This document shows positions 59,806-64,000 of a DNA stretch of 64,000 nt, one piece after another. Origin of the DNA: JBCBKP01 sp038521625 (GTDB lineage Bacteria; Planctomycetota; Phycisphaerae; Phycisphaerales; UBA1924); NCBI GenBank assembly GCA_038521625.1, contig JBCBKP010000017.1, positions 4,378 to 68,377 on the forward strand, read 5' to 3'. The notes below the pieces were generated by a model. That model searched no databases, was not told where the DNA came from, and saw only the letters and a program-made list of their open reading frames with translations. A program made the translations under genes and the position numbers. Position 1 is the stretch's first letter. Each line of letters starts with the position of its first letter.

Positions 59806-60624
59806 ATGCAGACCTCACCGATGGCCGCGATCGCCCGGTTCGTTGTGTTCGTCCTGGCGCTCGGCTGGGCCTCGCCGGCGCTGGCTCAGGGCGAGATGTC
59901 GCCGGCGGAGCTGCGACGCTCGCTGGAGGCCGCGGAGCGGCTGGCGGCCGAGCGGCTGGACACGATCGAGGCTCTCCGGGGCGAGATCGCCGGCCTGCGA
60001 CAGCAGATCGCCCGGCTGTCGAGCCAGCTGGAGGGGCTGAGCCGGACGCCGATCGAGGCGCCCTCGGGCCAGATCCCGCCGCAGCGCGCGACCGGCGCGG
60101 TGCCTTCGGACCCGCTCGCGTCGCCGTCGTCGCTGTTCTTCGCGCTGCAGGCGAGCTACGCCCAAGCGATGGAGCCGCCGCGCGGGCAGGAGGACCGGGA
60201 GCTGACCTCGGACCGTCGGCGCCGGATCGTGCAGGGTTGGGCCCGCACCGCGCGTCGGGACTTCAGCGGGCGGTCGGCCTGGATCGTCCGGTTCGTCGGC
60301 GGCGACGACGACGGGCTGGACGAAGGCGGGCGGCGCATGGAGGTGCTGAACCGCGAGTCGCTGCTGCCGATCGGCTCGCCGATCCAGGTCGACGTGCCTC
60401 GACGCTTCCGTCAGCGGATCGACGGTTCGGCCGACGGCCAGCTCTTCGAGCTCTCGCTGCGGGTGACCGCGCAGCCGGTGTTCAACACGAATCGCGCCGA
60501 GCCGGGCGTGTTCAACTTCCCGCTGCTGATCGGCCCTTACGCGGAGTTCGGGTTCGACCTGACCTGGGATCGCCTGCTCGCCACGACTCCCGTGGAGATC
60601 GGCAAGCCGGACGCGGACGGCTGA
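59806..60624 (+). CDS. Exported coiled-coil protein of unknown function
   Basis: A 272-residue protein with a signal peptide (1-28, IARFVVFVLALGWASPALAQ) and a short coiled coil at about 35-80 (ELRRSLEAAERLAAERLDTI, LRGEIAGLRQQIARLSSQLE). The C-terminal part is beta-rich (SPIQVDVPRRFRQRIDGSAD; ELSLRVTAQPVFNTNRAEPG). No family was recognised. Start ATG at 59806 (GGGAGATACCCGG before it); an in-frame ATG at 59791 is possible. It is divergent from the DUF58 gene and converges with the 3D-domain gene. Confidence 0.65.
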   Translation: MQTSPMAAIARFVVFVLALGWASPALAQGEMSPAELRRSLEAAERLAAERLDTIEALRGEIAGLRQQIARLSSQLEGLSRTPIEAPSGQIPPQRATGAVPSDPLASPSSLFFALQASYAQAMEPPRGQEDRELTSDRRRRIVQGWARTARRDFSGRSAWIVRFVGGDDDGLDEGGRRMEVLNRESLLPIGSPIQVDVPRRFRQRIDGSADGQLFELSLRVTAQPVFNTNRAEPGVFNFPLLIGPYAEFGFDLTWDRLLATTPVEIGKPDADG

Positions 60625-60633
60625 TCGGCGTTG

Positions 60634-61338
60634 TCAGCGGATCTTCCGCGGGTTGGGCGCGGGGCGACCGTCGGTGTACTCCCAGACGGTGACCTCGACG
60701 ACCCGAACGCCCCACTCGAGCGCGGCCTCGTGCGTCGGGAAGAGCACGTCGAGCCGATCGCCCTTGATCGCGCCGCCCTTGTCGAGGACCGGCACGATCG
60801 AGTCGCTCGCGTAGCCGGGGATCGTGAGCATCGAGCCCATCGGCAGGACCGCCGGGTCGGCGGCGACGAGATTGCCGCCGTTGGTGATGACCGAGTGCAG
60901 CGTGGCGGTCTGGCCGTCATCGAACGGCGCGCACGACGCGGCGTGCGGCGAGTAGGCGGTGACGGTCATGGTGACGGTCTTCGCGGCCGCGACCGGGCGG
61001 TCGCCGAACCAGCGGGTGCCCGCGTCGAAGGTCTCGATCGCCTCGACGGGCGCTGGATCGGCCGCGACGGGAACGATCGCCGGACCGGGACGCCGGATGA
61101 GCTCGGCCGGGGGCTCGGCGTGGGAGATCGTGGCCGAGAGCGGCGTGACCGTGTCGGAGAGCTTCTTGACGTAGACGGCCGAGGTGACCGCCAGCGCCAG
61201 CGCGGCGAGATAGCCGCCGATCTGAAGGGCGAGCTTCGAGGGCGCACGGCGGGCGCGCAACGTCGACGCGTGTCCGATTCGGGTCTTCAATTTCACCGCC
61301 TCCGTGGAGCCGCCGATGGGTCCACGCCTTGCCACCAC
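60634..61338 (-). CDS. Membrane-anchored 3D-domain protein
   Basis: A 234-residue protein with one N-terminal hydrophobic segment (LALQIGGYLAALALAVTSAV, about 35-55) and a C-terminal 3D domain. The domain shows TVTAYSPHAASCAPFDDGQT, AADPAVLPMGSMLTIPGYAS, then VLDKGGAIKGDRLDVLF, with the three conserved Asp that name the fold and a single Cys. The 3D domain occurs in MltA-type lytic transglycosylases and in YuiC/YabE, which act on peptidoglycan. The start is uncertain: GTG at 61338, GTG at 61296, or TTG at 61290 (best spaced to a GGAGG). It converges with the exported coiled-coil gene. Confidence 0.8.
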   Translation of the reverse strand: MVARRGPIGGSTEAVKLKTRIGHASTLRARRAPSKLALQIGGYLAALALAVTSAVYVKKLSDTVTPLSATISHAEPPAELIRRPGPAIVPVAADPAPVEAIETFDAGTRWFGDRPVAAAKTVTMTVTAYSPHAASCAPFDDGQTATLHSVITNGGNLVAADPAVLPMGSMLTIPGYASDSIVPVLDKGGAIKGDRLDVLFPTHEAALEWGVRVVEVTVWEYTDGRPAPNPRKIR

Positions 61339-61453
61339 AGCAGCGTGGACGATCGGTTGATGGCTCCCACCACCACTAGAACTCTACCGGTGGCCGCGAA
61401 CCAGGAAACCGGTTTGTCGCGCGCGTTCTGGGACTCGGATCGGGGACGTCGAG

Positions 61454-62239
61454 GTGGCTGACCCGATCGTGACGCTGGTTATCGGGCTCGTGGCCGGGGT
61501 GGTCGGCGGGCTCGTGGGGATCGGCGGCTCGATCGTGATGCTGCCCGCGCTGGCCCTGATCGTCGGTTACGAGGGCCCCGACCAGCAGCGGCATCATGTC
61601 TTCACCGGGGCCGCGATGGTCGTCAACGTGGTGGTCGCCGCGGCGGCGACCTGGCGGCATCAGCGGGCACGGGCGATCCGCGGCGATGTCGTCCTGCGGG
61701 TTCTGCCCGGCATGACGGGCGGGATCATCGCGGGCGTTCTGCTCGCGGATCTTGTTGATGGACAATGGCTTAGGCGGATGCTCGGCCTGGTGATCCTGGT
61801 CTATGGCGTGCGGGAGCTATTCCGAAAGCCGGATCCGGAGCTCGTCGGCCCGCCCCCGCCGGTGCGGATCGGCGGCGCCGTGGTGGCGCTCTCGATCGCG
61901 ACCGGGGTGATCGCCGGGCTGCTCGGGATCGGGGGCGGGATCGTGCTCGTGCCGGCGCTGATCGTGCTGGCGCGGCTCGACGCCAAAGCGTCCGTCGCGA
62001 CCACGGCCGCGGCGATGATCATCAGCTCTTTGTTTGGGTCGGCCCTGAAGCTCTGGCGGGTCGAGGCGATGCCCGGATTCTCGGCTGGGGAGGCCCTGGA
62101 ACTGGCGTGGCCGATGGCGATCGGGGCCCTTGTGGGCGCCCCCCTGGGCGCGGGGTTGACGCACCGCCTGCCATCGCGGCAGCTGCGGCTGGCGATGGCG
62201 ATCGTGCTGGCGGTCGCGGGCGGGCGTCTGGTGCTCTGA
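61454..62239 (+). CDS. TauE/SafE-family membrane permease
   Basis: A 261-residue protein of eight hydrophobic segments in two repeats. The family motif appears twice: GLVAGVVGGLVGIGGSIVMLPAL (about 11-33) and SIATGVIAGLLGIGGGIVLVPAL (about 145-167, split by Gly). The TauE/SafE group includes exporters of sulfite, sulfoacetate and related anions, but many members are unassigned. GTG start. Neighbouring genes give no clue to the substrate; a sulfur link to the LLM monooxygenase at 6.4 kb is too distant to claim. Confidence 0.88.
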   Translation: MADPIVTLVIGLVAGVVGGLVGIGGSIVMLPALALIVGYEGPDQQRHHVFTGAAMVVNVVVAAAATWRHQRARAIRGDVVLRVLPGMTGGIIAGVLLADLVDGQWLRRMLGLVILVYGVRELFRKPDPELVGPPPPVRIGGAVVALSIATGVIAGLLGIGGGIVLVPALIVLARLDAKASVATTAAAMIISSLFGSALKLWRVEAMPGFSAGEALELAWPMAIGALVGAPLGAGLTHRLPSRQLRLAMAIVLAVAGGRLVL

Positions 62240-62350
62240 GCGGCCCTGAACCGGGCGCTCGGGCCGGCGTACGAACTGCGACGTGAAACGGGCGATGCGC
62301 GCCGTCGAAGGAATGGCGGCAAGGAAGACCGAAGGAGGTCGAATTCGGCG

Positions 62351-63217
62351 ATGGGTGTCGGCTTTGTGAACAACGTGAAGACCGCGATTCTCATGGGCGC
62401 CCTGATGGGCCTGATCGTGGCCGCGGCCGCGGCGATCGGCGGCCCGCAGGCGCTGGTCCCGGCGCTGGTCATCGGCGGCGTGATGAATATCGGTGCGTTC
62501 CTGTTCAGCCACAAGATCGCGATCGCTTCTATGCGGGGTCGCGAGCTGACGGCGGAGACGGGCGGCGACCTGTACCGGATGGTCGAGGAGCTGAGCGCGA
62601 ACGCCGGGCTGCCGATGCCAAAGGTCTACCTCTGCCCGCACCAGGCGCCGAACGCGTTCGCGACCGGTCCGAGCCCGAGCAAGGCCGCGGTGGCGTTCAC
62701 CCAGGGTGCGGTTGAACTGCTCGACCGCGAGGAGATGCGGGGCGTGATCGCGCACGAGCTCGCGCACATCAAGAACCGCGACACCCTGATCTCGACCATC
62801 GCGGCGACGGTCGCGGGCGTGTTCAGCATGCTGGCGTACTGGTTCCTCATGTTCGGCGGGATGGGCATGGGCCGCGGGGGAGGCAATCCCCTGGCGATGA
62901 TCGGTGTGATCCTGCTCGGCGCGGTGGGCGCCGCGATCCTGAAGTCGATGATCAGCCGGAGCCGCGAGTTCGTGGCCGACGCGGACGGCGCCCGGATCGC
63001 CGGCTCGCCGCACGGTCTGGTGTCGGCGTTGCAGAAGCTCGAGGCGTACGCGGGGCGTGTGCCGCTGCGTCAGCCGAACCCGGCGGCGAACAACATGTTC
63101 ATCGTCGAGCCGATGATCTCACAGGCGCACGGCGGCGGCTTCTCGCTCGGGAATCTGTTCGCGAGCCACCCGCCGACGCCGAAGCGGATCGAGGCGTTGC
63201 TGCGAGATGGGTACTGA
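62351..63217 (+). CDS. htpX: Membrane zinc metalloprotease HtpX
   Basis: A 288-residue membrane protease of the M48 family involved in quality control of membrane proteins. Transmembrane segments lie at about 10-31, 37-55, 148-170 and 180-198. The zinc site HELAH is at 135-139, with the third ligand Glu in SREFVADADGARIAG about 75 residues on. The C-terminal end PPTPKRIEALL is typical. Start ATG follows GAAGGAGGTCGAATTCGGCG, a strong site. It stands alone on the plus strand before the convergent plsC gene. No CpxR or sigma-32 signal was recognised upstream. Confidence 0.95.
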   Translation: MGVGFVNNVKTAILMGALMGLIVAAAAAIGGPQALVPALVIGGVMNIGAFLFSHKIAIASMRGRELTAETGGDLYRMVEELSANAGLPMPKVYLCPHQAPNAFATGPSPSKAAVAFTQGAVELLDREEMRGVIAHELAHIKNRDTLISTIAATVAGVFSMLAYWFLMFGGMGMGRGGGNPLAMIGVILLGAVGAAILKSMISRSREFVADADGARIAGSPHGLVSALQKLEAYAGRVPLRQPNPAANNMFIVEPMISQAHGGGFSLGNLFASHPPTPKRIEALLRDGY

Positions 63218-63245
63218 GGCGCGCCGGCGGGCGCCGGCCCGTCGC

Positions 63246-63944
63246 TCAGGCCTCGGGCGCCCCTTGGCCTTCATCGTGACCGATCTTCGATCGCAGCTCG
63301 GCCTGGAGCGCGCGCACCTCGTGCTCGAGACGCTCGATCGCTCTGTCGGGGCCGTCCTTGATCAGATCGGCGTGCTCGATGGGCTCGCCGTAGGCGACGT
63401 GGATCTTGTGCCTGAAGGGTCTGGGCTTGCCGCCGCGGGGCCAGGCGGTGTCCGCGCCCTCGATGGCGGCGGGCAGCACGGGGCACTTGGCGCGTTTGAT
63501 CATGAGCGAGACGCCGCGTTTGAACGGCTGGATCTCACCATCGGCGCTGCGCGTGCCCTCCGGGAAGATCAGCACGGCGCAGCCATTCTTGAGCCGGGCG
63601 AGGCACTCTTTGAGCGAGCCAACATCGGCGTCGCCGCGGCTGACGGGGATGCAGTGGAGTCCGCGGAGGAAGCGTGACGAGATCGGCCCGGCGAAGAGCG
63701 TGTCGCGTGCGAGGAAGTCGAGCTGCCGGCCCCGGACGCGGCAACCGACGATCGGGGGATCGAGGTAGCTCTGGTGGTTGCTGACGATCAGCAGCGGGCC
63801 CGAGCGTGGGACGCGTTCGATGTTGTGGGTGGTCAGGCCGAACCCGAGCTTGAGCACGAGCGCGGAGGTCAGGCGGCAGACGTCGAAGAATATGACCCCG
63901 AGGACACTCGAGCCCGGGTGGCGATCTCGGAGGGCCTGGAGCAT
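63246..63944 (-). CDS. plsC: 1-acyl-sn-glycerol-3-phosphate acyltransferase (PlsC-like)
   Basis: A 232-residue lysophospholipid acyltransferase. The catalytic block NHQSYLD (56-62, motif NHx4D with His57 and Asp62) and the substrate block FPEGTRS (127-133) are present, and block IV PVLPAAIEGAD follows near 155. The enzyme acylates lysophosphatidate to phosphatidate at the inner membrane. One hydrophobic segment is at the N-terminus (SSVLGVIFFDVCRLTSALVL). ATG start; the gene begins 13 bases after the stop of the next gene to the right on the same strand, so the two are likely co-transcribed. It converges with htpX. Confidence 0.92.
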   Translation of the reverse strand: MLQALRDRHPGSSVLGVIFFDVCRLTSALVLKLGFGLTTHNIERVPRSGPLLIVSNHQSYLDPPIVGCRVRGRQLDFLARDTLFAGPISSRFLRGLHCIPVSRGDADVGSLKECLARLKNGCAVLIFPEGTRSADGEIQPFKRGVSLMIKRAKCPVLPAAIEGADTAWPRGGKPRPFRHKIHVAYGEPIEHADLIKDGPDRAIERLEHEVRALQAELRSKIGHDEGQGAPEA

Positions 63945-63957
63945 GCGGGTCGGGGGC

Positions 63958-64000
63958 TCAGAGGAGGTAGCTGGCGTCGAGGTCGTCGAGGCGTTTGCGA
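63958..64000 (-). CDS. C-terminal fragment of upstream gene (cut by window edge)
   Basis: The last 13 codons of a minus-strand gene are visible, encoding RKRLDDLDASYLL then TGA. It ends 13 bases before plsC, consistent with an operon in which plsC is the downstream gene. The product cannot be identified from 13 residues. Confidence 0.45.
   Translation of the reverse strand, partial: RKRLDDLDASYLL

Noticed and set aside
1..64000. CRISPR arrays, insertion sequences or prophage
   Set aside because: No regularly spaced repeats, transposase, integrase or phage structural proteins were seen anywhere in the window.

Overview
The window is about 64 kb of very GC-rich, densely packed bacterial chromosome. 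No rRNA or tRNA was found, so the lineage call rests on protein types and is inference: most likely a planctomycete of the class Phycisphaerae. Supporting traits are tandem prepilin-like exported proteins of the planctomycete type (FTLIELLVVIAIIALLIG starts), secreted proteins ending in a short hydrophobic stretch plus RRRR, a B12-dependent ribonucleotide reductase, and many exported proteins without close famous relatives.

Layout. 1-2001: osmoprotectant ABC transporter (a substrate-binding/permease fusion cut by the left edge, plus its ATPase). 2090-7470: PhoD-like phosphoesterase, exported thioredoxin-NHL protein, and an ATP-grasp/flavin monooxygenase pair. 7648-10126: a type II restriction-modification module with visibly lower GC than its surroundings. 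10215-14224 (minus): four-gene run of coaX, a shortened MnmE-like GTPase, a TPR-type membrane protein and a RluA-family pseudouridine synthase. 14271-20037: an unknown protein, a large secretin gene interrupted by one in-frame TAG, then a STAS/HATPase switch pair. 20159-22999: iscS-iscU-iscA and a tandem ACT protein. 23137-26807 (minus): trxB, an unknown exported protein and a sigma-70 factor. 27117-34166: UVR-motif protein, Kef-type antiporter, mnmG and two paralogous prepilin-like proteins. 34383-37892 (minus): polyprenyl glycosylphosphotransferase, CbpA-type DnaJ and a CpcT-FKBP fusion. 38094-44221: membrane protein, malate dehydrogenase, aminotransferase, FkbM methyltransferase, an unknown protein and two paralogous secreted proteins with C-terminal sorting tails. 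44636-49417 (minus): nrdJ, an ABM-fold protein and dcd. 49418-50348: long hairpin-rich intergenic region. 50349-56487: FlgI-HEAT protein and SMC. 56513-64000: small unknown, pyrD, TPR-YggX fusion, DUF58 protein, exported coiled-coil protein, 3D-domain protein, TauE/SafE permease, HtpX, PlsC and a fragment of one more gene.

Themes. Most genes are housekeeping: thiol/redox and Fe-S biology (trxB, isc, the NHLRC2-like protein, the YggX fusion), dNTP supply and chromosome handling (nrdJ, dcd, pyrD, smc), tRNA/rRNA modification (mnmG, MnmE-like GTPase, RluA), and envelope/export (secretin, prepilin-like proteins, glycosylphosphotransferase, HtpX, PlsC). The restriction-modification module is the clearest accessory element. 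I did not find a CRISPR array, transposase, prophage or large defence island. The items most worth follow-up are the unrecognised PD-(D/E)xK nuclease beside the cytosine methyltransferase, the in-frame amber codon in the secretin gene, the FlgI-HEAT and CpcT-FKBP architectures, and the structured 49.4-50.3 kb gap.
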